DNA of 64,000 nt. Source: Abelmoschus esculentus. Lineage: Eukaryota; Streptophyta; Magnoliopsida; Malvales; Malvaceae. The stretch spans positions 12,424,501 through 12,488,500 of the forward strand of contig JAUCBN010000025.1 in assembly GCA_035048815.1 (NCBI GenBank). Reading direction: 5' to 3'. The translations under genes and the position numbers were made by a program. A model generated the notes under the pieces. That model worked only from the letters and a program-made list of their open reading frames with translations. It did not search any database and was not told the DNA's origin. Shown here piece by piece: positions 45,629 to 56,999 of this stretch; position 1 is the first letter of the stretch, and each line of letters begins with the position of its first letter.

Positions 45629-47897
45629 CTTTGTCAATTTTGGTTCAACTTGAAAATGAAAGCTTACTTGATCAATAAGATAATATTAATGATGATTAAA
45701 TAAACTAAAATTGATTAGAAGTTAAGATCAATATCAATTAAAATTAAAATTGGTAAACGAATGGATTATACGAGTCGATCTGGTAAATTGTATAAGTACG
45801 AAAAAGTTTTAAATTGGCCTCAAAATTAATAGGCTTTACACATAATTGTCTTGAGTTAACTCACAAAATAATCGAAACATTCGGGAATTAGATACAACAT
45901 TGGTCTAAATTACAAGTTTGAATGTCCGGTCGACACCTCCGACTCCTAACCCGGGGCGAGGGTGTCACAACATTGTGGTTTATAGTGAGACTTTGGAGCA
46001 GCACATAGAACACTTAAGGTAGGTGTTCCAGTTAGGTCGAGAGAATGAGCTACTTGTCAAGAGGAAGAAGTGATTGTTCGCCTAGAAGTAAGTATCGTTC
46101 TTAGGCCATATTATTGGAGGTGGCATGATCCGTATGGACAAGGAAAAGGTTTGAGCTATTGAAGAATATGAGCCACTAACCAAGGTGAAATAACTGAGAT
46201 CATTACTTAGATTGGCCAACTACTATCAGTGTTTCGTCAAAGGTTATTCCAAGATCGCCATACCCTTGGCCGATTTGCTAAAAAGGGACAAGACGTGGGA
46301 TTGGAGTAAAGAGTGTCAAAGGGCCTTTGAGAAACTGAAGGAAGCCATGGTGAGTGAGCCCGTGTTAGCATTGTTGAACCATGCCAAGCCATTTGAAGTT
46401 CATACTGATACATCCAATGTATTCATTGGGGGAGTTCTTATGCAAGGAAACTCGGTTTCTTTTGAGAGTCGAAAGCTTGATGAGATAGAGAGGCGATACA
46501 CTATCCAAGAAAATGAGATGACCGCTATTGTGCACTATTTGCAGACTTGGAGACATTACTTATTGGGTTCGAGATTTCAACTATTCACTGAAAAAGTTAC
46601 TAACAGTTACTTTCTAACCCAAAAGAAACTATCTCCTAAACAGGAACTGTTGAGGTATCGTGTGTGGTTATAAAATGAATGATTCTCTTGCACACATCGA
46701 ACAAGTAATAAAGTGAGTGAGTGAAATCGTTCTCACGAGGATTGGGTAGGAATGTTCAAAAGTAGTTAACACACATAGAAGATAATAAAATCTTTTGTAA
46801 GAAATATGCTAAAAAAATCTATGATTGTCACTAAATGCTGTAGCAAAATAAAGTTGAGAAAGGAGTACTAAGATAAAGTTGCACGAGCACAAACAAGAAG
46901 GAATATTCAAGGTAAAGACTATCTAGGCTTATTATGGAAAGATATTTACTTTTATCCTGAATGCTTATTGTTTCAGTGGTTTAGATATATGCTTGACAAA
47001 GTTTGCTAAAAATGCCTCCACTATCCCTAGTCAAAGGCCTAACACTCGAAAATGTTAAGGCATTACCTCTCGGTCTCAACCCTAACACCTCTAATATTGA
47101 TAAATTTCTATCCTTTTTAGTCGTTGAAACCCTACCTTATCTCTAAGGTGATTTAGGATTATGTTTCCCAAAAGTAACCTCATTTTTCATGGTGATGTAA
47201 GCTTTGCCTATCCCTAGGTCTAAGCTAATCAAACCCCTTAGCTATGGTAATCTCTCGAGAGCTCTTACAAACTAAGGTCGAAGATAAGATTCAAGCTTTC
47301 ATGAACAAAACACATAATAAACCAGAAAACAGTAAAAAAGATTCAAGCATCCATGACAAAGCCTAAGCCATACTAAAATCTTTTCATGGCTAGGTTTAAG
47401 AGACTATTTACACTTCTATCTTTGAGATACATATTCATTGAAATGAAAAGAGATAAAACAAAGCGAAGAGAATGGAAATCCCAAACAACTATGCCGTAAT
47501 GTCTTCTAGCTTGTCGCTTCTCCCGAAGTCGTGCAAATATCCCTTACTTGAAGCTCCCAACAATGGTGGCTTGGCTGAAGTAGAAGATGAAAGTGGCATC
47601 CTTTCTTCTTCTTTCTATCTTATCTTTTTCTTCTTTTTCGTCTCTTTTACAATTTGCTTCGATCTCTCTATTATGCCTCCGATCTCTCTATTCTACCTTC
47701 GATCTCTCTATTCTGCTTGTGATCTCTCTATTCTGCCTCTTCTTTTCATGAAGGCATTGCTTTGTATTTATAGGAGGCTTCTAGGATTTTATGCCCTAAA
47801 GGTGAAGGGAATATTCTCTTACTTTTGTAGAGAATTGCAACTGGAATGACATTCACGTGAAGAGACTGGGGGTCGCATATTTGTTTTTTATGCAAAT

Positions 47898-49228
47898 TGT
47901 CGCGTGTCAAAAGTGCGCGTTCAGTGCAAGTGGACACATCACAAGTAATAAGTGATAAGTATTTATCGAGTTATCGTCTCCTTAGGGACCGGTATACTTA
48001 ATATGCTTTCTTTATCTTCTTGCTCTGTAGAAAAATAAAAACACAAGTGAAAGGGTGTGATTTATTAAACTAAAATAATTGAATAAAAATAAAAGGGTCG
48101 AAATATCAGAGAGAAAGATGGGCCAGGATCCAGTTGTATTGTATTGTGGACTTGATTGACTTGTCTTTATCCAATGCAATCGCATATCTCTACCTCGGCA
48201 ACACTGCAGTTTACTACCTGGGCAGCGATAACGTTGTCCGCCGCGGCAATCCCTTGCTCATGGGCAGACTTTTACCAAATTTCGACAAAGTGTCCTTGAA
48301 TGACTCCGCTTATCCCTAAGTCAGAGTGCTGTTGATGACTAGTCCTTGATGATACCTCCCAGCGTGAACCAATTATACTCACCAACCAATCTCACACTTC
48401 TTTTAGCCGCTGAAACTCTTAACCTATCCCTAGGCCGAGTTAGTATTTCGCGATTGAAACACCGTACTTACCCCTTTCGTGAATCTAGCTCTCCCAAGCT
48501 TAGATAAATGGATCACTTACAAACTTCCCTCCCGGGCTTGAATGCAAGAACAACGAATAACAAAGGATAAGCAAACCTTAATAATCTTTATTGCATTGAA
48601 TGAAAGATAAAGTACAATCTCCTCTCACAAATACTCCACAACCTTCACCTAAACCCTATGAAGGTTTTAGAACATGATGGAGAGGAAAGAAACAAGAGTA
48701 GAAGTCGGCTCTCCCTAGGTATTTCGATTTCTATTACATTGGGTGGCTAGGTCTTTATATAGGCTAGACCTAGGGCAAACCTTTCCTAAGTAGAATACAA
48801 CTTGGAGTAGGGAACAAGTCAAGTACATAATAATAATATATTTCCAAGTTTGAATTCGGCTAAGGGGGCTTTCCCGCGTGGTCTTCCTTTGGGCTTTTCC
48901 TTGTGCTAGCCAGCTCTGATTCATGGGCTCCAAGTCAAGACACGTTCCTTGGATTTTTGTCTTTCCATCGCCTATCACTTTGTTTCCTGTCTTCCTGCTG
49001 CTGCCTCGGCATCAGGTCCTGCCTCGGCCTTGTCTCTGCCGCGGCACTGGTTCTCCTGCACAGATATGAAAACGCAGTAAAACGTGCCTTTTTCTATAAA
49101 TATTATCTATTTAAGTATAACTTTTAAATATATCACATTAAGCACATGCATTGGTTCAAGTGGGTGAATATTTGATGATAAATGCCGATAAAAGGAGTAG
49201 AAAGTGATAGTGTGTTGAGCACTTATCA
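47898..49228 (-). repeat. 3' LTR of element E
   Basis: The ends are TGTCGCGTGTC and GAGCACTTATCA. The polypurine tract complement CACCCCCAAACTCGAA follows at 49229. The complement of a TATA box (CTTTATATAGG) lies near 48753. Confidence 0.95.
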
Positions 49229-50156
49229 CACCCCCAAACTCGAACTATTGCTTGTCCTCAAGCAATGCAAACCATCAATTTGCCGAACTCTACTCTCTCT
49301 TGGTCTTACATGTCCATCTATTCTCCCCACCATAGCTAGGCCTATCTTTAAGCTTTGACCATTCGGCTACCTAAGAATTTACCTAGAAACAAACTATAGG
49401 ATTGTGAGTGTGTGCATTTTTGTGGACAAGTTGATTAAAGGCTTTCTTAGATAAACTCTAAGTTCAAGACAAATAGACATTGGTTAAGTCTTCTCTTCTT
49501 TTCTAAACCCCAAATCTTGAGCCGGTTTCGGGCACCTCAAAGACTTGTGTTTTTTTTTCACTAAAAATCTTTTTGTGTTTTCTTTTTGATATTCCTTAAT
49601 ACATACTAGAGCCAATTTCGGGCACCTCTAGCATGAAGAAGAGATTTTCTAGAGCCGGTGGTAGGCACCTCTAGTTACTTTTCCAAAAATCTAAGTCTTT
49701 ATCACCTAAGTTCATTAAAAGAATTCCTATAATCCACAAGTCCCAAAAGTGTTTAAAGTTCATCCTATAGTAAGCTTCTAAGTTTTCATCCTTAAGCATC
49801 CTAAGGTTAAGCCCTCTTAACAGAACCTAAACATGGTAAGGAGAAAGATTTCTATAGCCTTAAAGAATAAACTAAGGCAATACTGATGATGAGCAGTGCA
49901 AGAGTGTAGGCAGTTAATTCAAGTAAGGCGGGGAGCATAAAAATTAAAAAAAATTCACTAGAATACTACCTTTTTTGGCAAGGCCGCGGCAGTAGATTGC
50001 TGCCTTGGCAGTGAATCTGCACCCCCAAACTCAAACCAAGCATTGTCCTCAATGCTTTATATTTGGAAGGAATAAACGGCAAAACAGAATATGAATTATA
50101 TGCAGCAAGGAAAGATAGTAAAAGCAATTGAATATTGAAATAAAGGACAAAGAATT
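49229..50156 (-). other. 3' noncoding region of E: hairpins and two polypurine tracts
   Basis: No gene is present. On the minus strand: internal stem-loop AAGCATTG/AGGA/CAATGCTT (50038-50057) with the adjoining GGGGGTG tract (50020-50035), three hairpins (between about 49510 and 49680), terminal stem-loop ATTGCTTG/AGGA/CAAGCAAT (49247-49266), and the polypurine tract (49229-49246). All stems are intact except the third short hairpin, which has a mismatch. Confidence 0.88.
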
Positions 50157-51683
50157 TTAGAGCGACTCCGAAGAGCTGCTCGTAACAATTTTTCTTCGTT
50201 GCCGAGATGCCATGTGCTTTGCCCTTGGGGAGGGCGATGGTTGCGCCTTTGCTTGCCTCGGTGGGTGGACTCGAGTGGGTGGGGTCCTATGCATCGGGGC
50301 TTCTACTTCTTCTCCTTCTTCAACATCCGCCATCTCTTCGATTATCATCACGTCCGTTCCTCCTCCCATCGTAGTGGCTCCTCTAGTGTGGTGTGTGCTT
50401 GGGCCGGAGACAGTAGAGCCTTGGTGTACATAAGCATCTATCTCGGCGGATAGACTGTCCATGATAATTGGCGGTCTTGGTGGAGTGCTGAAAACGGCTC
50501 TCTGCTTGGATGGCCTTCGGCTGACAGATGAGTCCGCGACAGAATCTGCTGGCCTTGATGGTCCAGCAGCCTGATATTGGGGCTGAGGGTCCGTATGGAA
50601 GAACGGTCGCGGTCCTCCTGGGGCTGGTGTAGTCTCGGTGTAGGGTGCAGCAGTAACGAACATATTGCTAGGGAACTCGGGGAATTGTATGCCTTGGTCC
50701 GGAAATGCGTGCATCATCATTTGGGCGAGCGTTCCATTGAAGTCCCGTTGGTACTCCATGTATCGTTGTTGTCGAAGATCCATCGCGGCCATGCGCTGCA
50801 AGATTTCTTGATACGGGTCTGCTGCGGCAGAGGTATAGGCAGTACCAGGCATATCTGCCGTGTACTGGCCCCGGTAGCAGTGTTGGCAGTGAACTGCTGT
50901 GGTGTTGCCTGGACAGGTTCTGTTTGTGTGATCTGCATGACTTTGTGGCAGAATTCCTTGGTCCATCCTCTTCTTGGGGGTGTGTATTCATCAGTTTCTT
51001 CAATAGGTACACCTGCAGAAACACATAAACCCGTAATCAAGCAAGGGAAATACAATGGTCCTCGATCTTTCTTACCGCACTCGTGAATCTCCCGTAGGAT
51101 AATTTCTCCAACGTTGATGGTTCTTTTGTTGATGATGGATTGGATAAGCACCAATCTCTTGCGATCCACCGTGCTATTATGTGATGTTGGGATGAGGCGT
51201 CGTTTGACGAAGGTGTTCCACATCTTGGCCTCCGGCTTCAAACTTTGTCTTGTTACGAAACCCCGATGGGTATCGGTTTCCCATAGAGTGTTTGCGTAAC
51301 AAAGATCGTCTTTGATCAGTTCATAGTCCTCGGCAGTGATATCTTCGAAGAAGTCCGTATGGAGATCGCTGGCCGGGGTGAGGTCGTAGAAGCTGTTGAT
51401 TATTTCGGCATCGAGTTGCACTGGCCTACCGCGGCAGTGAACAAAGAGAGAGTCTTTGCTGGGCCCATGAGCGTAGAACTCCCGTACTATTGTGGCGTTT
51501 GCCTGGGCAGGTTGCAAACAGAATATTTTGGTACTTGATTCTGTCGAACAAGTAGTGATCGATACCATAATTCTCTTCGTCCGCGTGCTGGAACCCTTGT
51601 TCTTCCCAAAGTTGCCTCGCGATGAAGGATCGATTGAATCGATCTTCAACGTTGGCTGGGGCGAATCTTTTGTAAGTTGCCAT
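50157..51683 (-). pseudogene. ORF3 of element E (PF20167-like), frameshifted
   Basis: ATG at 51683 (MATYKRFAPANVEDRF; another ATG lies directly before it). A frame change near 51530 after FDRIKYQN, and another near 50870 after PQQFTANTATG, move the reading through two further frames to the end at 50157 (SSSSESL). Domain blocks are as in B: VREFYAHGPSKDS, RTINVGEIILREIHECG, GPLYFPCLITGLC, and the Gln-rich QEILQRMAAMDLRQQRYMEY. The tail has VEEGEEVEAP and a basic RQRRK end. About 509 codons if read through. Role unknown, as for the sister copies. Confidence 0.88.
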
Positions 51684-52163
51684 CAAGAAAGAGAGAATTA
51701 AGTTCTTGGAGGTTTTCTTGAAGAGAAACTGGAAAATCAGAAGGGATTAGTATGCAGAGAGTAATTGAGAGAGGGATTGTTAAGAATACTAAAGAAAGCA
51801 AGAAAGTAAGAGTGAATAGTTCAAGAGGAAGGAGTTTCTTATATAAGCCTCGGCCTTGTGACCGTTGAGATCACTAGCCGTTGTAACCGTTTCCTTCTTC
51901 TACCGTTTCCTTTTCTGCTGCGGCAGGGATCTCGGCAGACTAGCCGTTACACTTTTCTGCCCGTTGGGACTGCTGCGGCTCTGACACTGTTATACTGCCT
52001 CGACAGAGTTCCTGCTGTGAACTATTTTTCCCTTATCTTTGCTTTTTATTCCTGAATAAAAATTTAAACACACAAAAGAAAAATATTGAAAACGAAAATA
52101 ATTAGAAAAAAATAAAAATAAACTACTAACCCTAATATAATAAAGAAAAGAAAAAGGGAGAGG
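51684..52163 (-). other. Leader between gag-PR and ORF3 in E
   Basis: No gene is present. It holds GC-rich words near 51915 and 51970 and the complement of a TATA-like box (CTTATATAAGCC near 51838) about 155 bases before the ORF3 start. The distal 120 bases are AT-rich. Confidence 0.55.
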
Positions 52164-54706
52164 TTAGGTTACTGGTGGAGAGCATGCGAGTGCATCTCCC
52201 AAAATTATTTTCTCCCTTAGGCCCAAATTGTGTATTGGTTGTGGGCCGCTCCTTAGTGTTGTCTGTCCATCCGTCTTGGGCTTGATTTTCTTGCCGAATA
52301 GCCTGCCGAGCAGACTGCCCAGACAGGGTATCTTATTGTCTACTGTGCGGATGGCCTTGCATTCCTCTGGATCGTCATACCTCTTTAAGTTGTGGAATGC
52401 ATTGAGTTTGACTTGTTGGTCGTTAACCCACATAGTCAACTCTCCTTTTTCCACGTCAATCAATGTACGTTCAGTTGCTAGGAAGGGTCTCCCAAGGATG
52501 ATCGGTGCGTTGTCATCTGCTTCACAATCAAGGACAAGAAAGTCAGCAGGAAAAATAAACTTATCAACTCTTACCAGTATGTCCTCGATTTTTCCTTCAG
52601 GTTATACATAGGATCTATCCGCGAGTTGGAGCATCACTGTTGTAGGCTTCGGCCTTCCAATTCCAAGCTTTTGGAAGAGTGATTTAGGCATGAGGTTTAT
52701 ACTTGCTCCAAGGTCGCATAGGGCCTTTCCTTCATAAATCTTTCCTATTGCACAAGGTATAGTGAAACAACCAGGATCTTTTAGCTTTGGTGGCATGCGG
52801 TTATGCAGCATTGTCATGCATCCCTCGGTGGCAGCCACTGTCTCAAACTCACCTATTCGTTTTCTCTTTGATACCATATCCTTTAAGAACTTGGCATAGT
52901 TGGGCATTTGTTCAATGGCCTCAACGAATTGTATGTTGATGTGGACTTGCTTCAAGATATCGAGGAACTTCTTAAACTGTTGATCCTATTTTTGTTTCTT
53001 CAACCTTTGCGGGAAAGGTGGTGGTGGTCTCATCTCGTCCAGTGTTTCCTTAGTTTGGAATCGTATACCTGGCACCACTGAATTTTTGCTGCCTCGGTAG
53101 ACTGCTCAGGTGTTGCAGTGCTTGCTGCCGGGGCAGTGTTGTCAGTCTCGGTTTGCTCAGCCTCTTCTCTTGGTTGATCCGCCGGTTGAGTTCGGTTCTC
53201 TGGCATCTTCTCTTTCAACTGTAGACCACTCCTGGTAGTGATTGCCTTGCACTGTTCATGGCTTAGTACCTTAGCAACCTCAGTATTGCTAGGTAGGCCT
53301 CCTTGTGGTCTAGTGTTTATACATCGAGCAAACTGCCCAACCTGAGTTTTCAGAGTTTTTATGGCCGCTTCTTGATTTTGTAGCCTCATCTCAGTCCTAT
53401 TCACGAAGGCGTCGGTCCTCTTGATGAAATTACTATTTTCCGCCATGTATGACTCGGTTTTCATCATGAAGGCCTTTAACGTGTTTTCCAATGAATTGAC
53501 CGGTTGCTGCTGTATCTGCTGTTGCAGCATCGGTTGTTGGACTTGCTGCTGCGGCATTGGCTGCTAAAATCCCGGTGGTTGGGTGATTGGGTTTAAGGCA
53601 TTATTTGGGTTACTCCAGGATAAGTTTGGATGCCTCTTCCATGAGGGGTTGTACATGTTGGACATCACATTGTTACGGTTGTAGTTCCCAACATACATAC
53701 CGGTTTCTTGATTCATGCAATCAACGGAACTGTGGTTACCTCCACATAATTCACAACATAAATCAATTACCTTGACCTCACGGGTATTGTTTTGTAATTG
53801 TAGGTTTTGCACCATCTTGGTAAGAGAGGCCAATTGTGCAGCCACTGAACTTGATGAATCTAATTCATTTACCGTGGCTTGGCGTCTTACTCCTCCTCGC
53901 CTAGATGTGGGAAACTGGAAGTCATTCCTTGCGAGTTTATTCAAAATTTCGATAGCTTCCTAGGGTGCCTTGTCCAGGAGTGTGCCGTTTGCCGAGGCAT
54001 CCAACATCATCCTTGTCGGGGCATTTGTGGCGTTGTAAAACATTGTCACTTGTGTCCATAAGGGAAATCCATGCAGTGGACACTTGTGCAATAGCTCTCT
54101 GTAGCGTTCCCATGCCTCGTACATTGGTTCGTCTTCAGCCTGTCGGAAAGAAGTAATTTCATTACGAATTCTATCATATAGATTAGTAGGATTAAAACGA
54201 GTAATGAAATCACGGCATAGTTCACTCCAGGATCCAATAGATCCCGCTGGAATGCTATTCAACCAAGCTTTCGCCCTATCCCTCAGTGAATAGGGGAATA
54301 ACTTTAACCGCAAGACATCTTCATGGACTTCTTGGATTTTGAAAGAGTTGCAGATTTCCATGAAAGATTTGAGATGTTGCCTTGCGTCTTCAGTTGCAGA
54401 CCCACCAAATTGTCCAATTGTATTTAACATGTTGAACATAACAGGTTTAAGTTCAAAATGGGCTGCTTCAATCTCGGGTGTAACGACTCCTGGATTTAGT
54501 CCATTTAAGTTCTCCTCCAAGAAATCTCTGATAGTCAACTGTCGCGGCCCAGGTGGCGGCGGTAGACCTTCATTGCCAGCAGGTATGTTTTGTCCTGCCT
54601 GAACCTCTGCCATGACTCCTCGGATTTGTCTCTTCAACCTTAGCCCTGTTCTTTCAATCTCAGGATCTAACTCGTATAAGGGGTTGGTTGGATTTCCCCT
54701 GGTCAT
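52164..54706 (-). pseudogene. gag-protease ORF of element E with pol C-terminal tail
   Basis: ATG at 54706 (MTRGNPTNPLYELDPE). The full Gag core is present (LNTIGQFGGSATEDARQHL to AWERYRELLHK), then zinc knuckle CELCGGNHSSVDC (C-x2-C-x3-H-x4-C), Gln-rich linker, MPNYAKFLKDM block, protease CDLGASINLMP, and a LFGKKIKPK linker. It ends LREKIILGDALACSPPVT, the native pol C-terminus. Lesions are a stop after LLDKAP (about 53960), TAG after PPGF (53564-53566), one base lost near 53085, a stop in KQK*DQQ (about 52986) and a stop after RSYV (52602). With so few lesions it is one of the better gag-PR copies here. It should have relied on another element for RT and integrase. Confidence 0.9.
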
Positions 54707-54784
54707 ACACCAAGAAAAACAAAAGTAAAATAAAAATAAAAAAAAAGAAACAAGAAAATAAGGAAAACAAAATTTAGTTGTCAG

Positions 54785-54802
54785 TCCCCGGCAACGGCGC
54801 CA
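54785..54802 (-). other. Primer-binding site of E (tRNA-Asp type)
   Basis: The complement is TGGCGCCGTTGCCGGGGA, identical to that of A, six bases inside the 5' LTR. Confidence 0.92.
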
Positions 54803-54808
54803 AAAACT

Positions 54809-56140
54809 TGTCGCGTGTCAAAAGTGCGCGTTCAGTGCAAGTGGACACATCGCAAGTAATAAGTGATAAGTATTTATCGAGTTATCGTCTCCTCAGGGAC
54901 CGGTATACTTAATATGCTTTCTTTATCTTCTTGCTCTGTAGAAAAATAAAAACACAAGTGAAAGGGTGTGATTTATTAAACTAAAATAATTGAATAAAAA
55001 TAAAAGGGTCGAAATATCATAGAGAAAGATGGGCCAGGATCTAGTTGTATTGTATTGTGGACTTGATTAACTTGTCTTTATCCAATGCAATCGCATATCT
55101 CTGCCTCGGCAACACTGCAGTTTACTGCCTGGGCAGCGATAACGCTGTCCGCCGCGGCAATCCCTTGCTCGTGGGCAGACTTTTACCAAATTTCGGCAAA
55201 GTGTCCTTGAATGACTCCGCTTATCCCTAAGTTAGAGTGCTGTTGATGATTAGTCCTTGATGATACCTCCCGGCGTGAACCAATTATGCTCACCAACCAA
55301 TCTCACACTTCTTTTAGCCGCTGAAACTCTTAACCTATCACTAGGCCGAGTTAGTATTTCACGATTGAAACACCGTGCTTACCCCCTTTCGTGAATCTAG
55401 CTCTCCCGAGATTAGATAAATGGATCACTTATAAACTTCCCTCCCGAGCTTGAATACAAGAACAACGAGTAGCAAAGGATAAGCAAACCTTGATAATCTT
55501 TATTGCATTGAATGAAAGATAAAGTACAATATCCTCTCACAAATACTCTACAACCTTCACCTAAACCCTATGAAGGTTTTAGAACATGATGGAGAGGAAA
55601 GAAACAAGAGTAGAAGTCGGCTCTCCCTAGGTATTTCGATTTCTATTACATTGGGTGGCTAGGTCATTATATAGGCTAGACCTAGGGCAAACCTTTCCTA
55701 AGTAGAATACAACTTGGAGTAGGGAACAAGTCAAGTACATAATAATAATATATTTCCAAGTTTGAATTCGGCTAAGGGGGCTTTCCCACGTGGTCTTCCT
55801 TTGGGATTTTCCTTGTGCTAGCCAGCTCCGATTCATGGGCTTCAAGTCCATACACGTTCCTTTGATTTTTGTCTTTCCATCGCCTATCACTTTGCTTCCT
55901 GTCTTCCTGCTACTGCCTCGGCATCAGGTCCTGCCTCAGCCTTGTCTCTGCCGCGGCACTGGTTCTCCTGCACAGATATGAAAACGCAGTAAAACGTGCC
56001 TTTTTCTATAAATATTATCTATTTAAGTATAACTTCTAAATATATCACATTAAGCACATGCATTGGTTCAATTGGGTGAATATTTGATGATAAATGCCGA
56101 TAAAAGGAGTAGAAAGTGATAGTGTGTTGAGCACTTATCA
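54809..56140 (-). repeat. 5' LTR of element E
   Basis: The ends are TGTCGCGTGTC (54809) and GAGCACTTATCA (56140), next to the target duplicate CAAAT. GC-rich words cluster at 55100-55160 and 55915-55965, in the same places as in the other LTRs. Confidence 0.95.
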
Positions 56141-56426
56141 CAAATCTGTTTGGTGTGCCCAAAATGCTATAGTATTTGTTGAGTCCGATCTAGCATTGAA
56201 TATGCTATAGAATCTCTTCTTTTCTTCTTCTTTACCCCAACAAACCTGCAATACACCACTAGGAAAATATCCTTCTCAAGCAACATCTTTTAAAATTAAA
56301 ATAACAACATGCAAATCTAATCTAATGCAAATTCACTTGAAATAAAACTAAATACAATACAAATGAACTTGAAATAAAAAAAAAAAACTTAAGTAAAAGG
56401 GTATAAAATATACACTTTTTAGAGCA

Positions 56427-56999
56427 TTAACACCTCCCAACCTTAAGATATTGCTTGTACTCAAGCAATGACATACAAAAATTCTATAACAAAACTTTCA
56501 ATTCTTTACAACAACTAGAAAGAACATCAATCCTCAGAATATAAATGTTGCAGCATGCTAAATGACATTAAGAATTTCAATAACTTAAACTTAGACAGGA
56601 TACTTTTCATCTGTGTGTACGATTGTATCTAATCTATGCTTAACAGTGTTAGAAAGATTGTAGGTTCCTTTTTTTTACTACACCCTAGTTCTTAAAATTA
56701 CTCCCATGCTTAGTAGTTTTTTTTCAAATTGTTTCAAAGAGTGTCAGCTCATCACAACCACTGTCCTTAACTCTAGGTTATAGCAACATTGTGAGACCCT
56801 GTTGGTTGACTGGGTGCTATAGCATCTTTATCAATTCCCATTAGCTCGAGGATTTTTTCTATGGCAAGTCCTTGTCTTCCCTAAAGTTGGTAATCCTCAC
56901 CGTCTTCAAAAACTTGTTGCTTTCTACATAAGGTCGTTATTAGTTATTGAAACACCAAGGGGCTCTATTTCCTTTTCAATGTTGCATGTGCTTCTTCCA
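56427..56999 (-). other. 3' noncoding region of G with conserved stem-loop and polypurine tract
   Basis: No gene is present. On the minus strand the stem-loop ATTGCTTG/AGTA/CAAGCAAT (56450-56469) precedes the tract GGTTGGGAGGTGTTAA (56427-56442) that touches the LTR. This is the same layout as in A-F despite strong divergence elsewhere. Confidence 0.75.

Larger units (their letters stand above)
42011..45969 (+). mobile_element. T2: 4.0 kb solo LTR (Tekay/Del-like)
   Basis: It starts TGTAACACCCC and ends GGGTGTCACA, with target duplication ACATT at 42006-42010 and 45970-45974. No coding frame is present. It carries tandem variants of GTACTCTTGTTAGTRCCTT (about 43795-43990), a CTACCTCACTAAGTAC...AACAGG block (44503-44560), and the palindrome cluster at 45205-45628. 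It shares this organisation with T1. It disrupts the K RT gene at its catalytic motif. Confidence 0.88.
20501..46647 (+). mobile_element. Element K: decayed chromovirus, interrupted by A/B block and T2
   Basis: Pieces at about 20501-21610, 40531-42010 and 45970-46647 read in order as LTR end, primer-binding site, gag, protease, RT and RNase H of one Ty3/gypsy chromovirus on the plus strand. The A/B block splits gag. T2 splits RT right at the catalytic YLDDI motif with a clean ACATT duplication. G truncates K after the RNase H start, so integrase and the 3' LTR are missing. The exact left LTR boundary is uncertain (about 20500-20550). Confidence 0.82.
40531..46647 (+). pseudogene. gag C-terminus, protease, RT and RNase H of chromovirus K (split by T2)
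   Basis: Recognisable blocks appear in order, with many stops: WMELNQMGVVDLTKAISVAE (end of the Gag core, 40535), a damaged zinc-knuckle-like stretch (ECYFYKGPHLQRN, about 40780), a protease-like stretch (SALVDKCA near 40975 and FDFVIGLNFLA near 41180), then RT: HKIEFIPNMEPPARSLYRM (about 41510), GAPVFFQNKHDVSLRMVIDY (about 41650), YEFLVIPFGLTKVPTIF (about 41890) and YLDDI at 41998-42010. T2 interrupts here. VVYSETLEQHIEHL resumes at 45975. Then LRLANYYQCFVKGYSKIA and the RNase H start (FEVHTDTSNVFIGGVLMQ, about 46390), ending in FLTQKKLSPKQ (46640). Inactive. Confidence 0.85.
47898..56140 (-). mobile_element. Element E: complete non-autonomous gag-PR-ORF3 Athila-like element
   Basis: The element is 8243 bp, with LTRs at 54809-56140 (5', 1332 bp) and 47898-49228 (3', 1331 bp) that look nearly identical. 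The target duplication is CAAAT at 47893-47897 and 56141-56145. Internal order on the minus strand: primer-binding site, gag-PR with pol C-terminal tail, leader, ORF3, 3' noncoding region, polypurine tract. RT, RNase H and integrase are absent. It inserted into the 3' LTR of G and looks young. Confidence 0.96.
46648..56426 (-). repeat. 3' LTR of G, split by element E
   Basis: Pieces 46648-47897 and 56146-56426 together give about 1.53 kb. The plus-strand ends are TGTTGAGGTATCG (46648) and TTTTTAGAGCA (56426), followed by the complement of a polypurine tract (TTAACACCTCCCAACC). The region 46685-47250 aligns loosely in layout with the family-A LTR (tRNA-side end near CACATCGAACAAGTAATAAAG; CTAAGGTGATTTAGG). 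The left end is placed where K RNase H homology stops and is good to about ten bases. The 125-codon frame at 47472 is chance. Confidence 0.7.

Noticed and set aside
47472..47849. 125-residue ORF on the plus strand with Phe-rich segment
   Set aside because: It lies in the G LTR antisense; the repeated GATCTCTCTATTCTGCC unit creates the frame.
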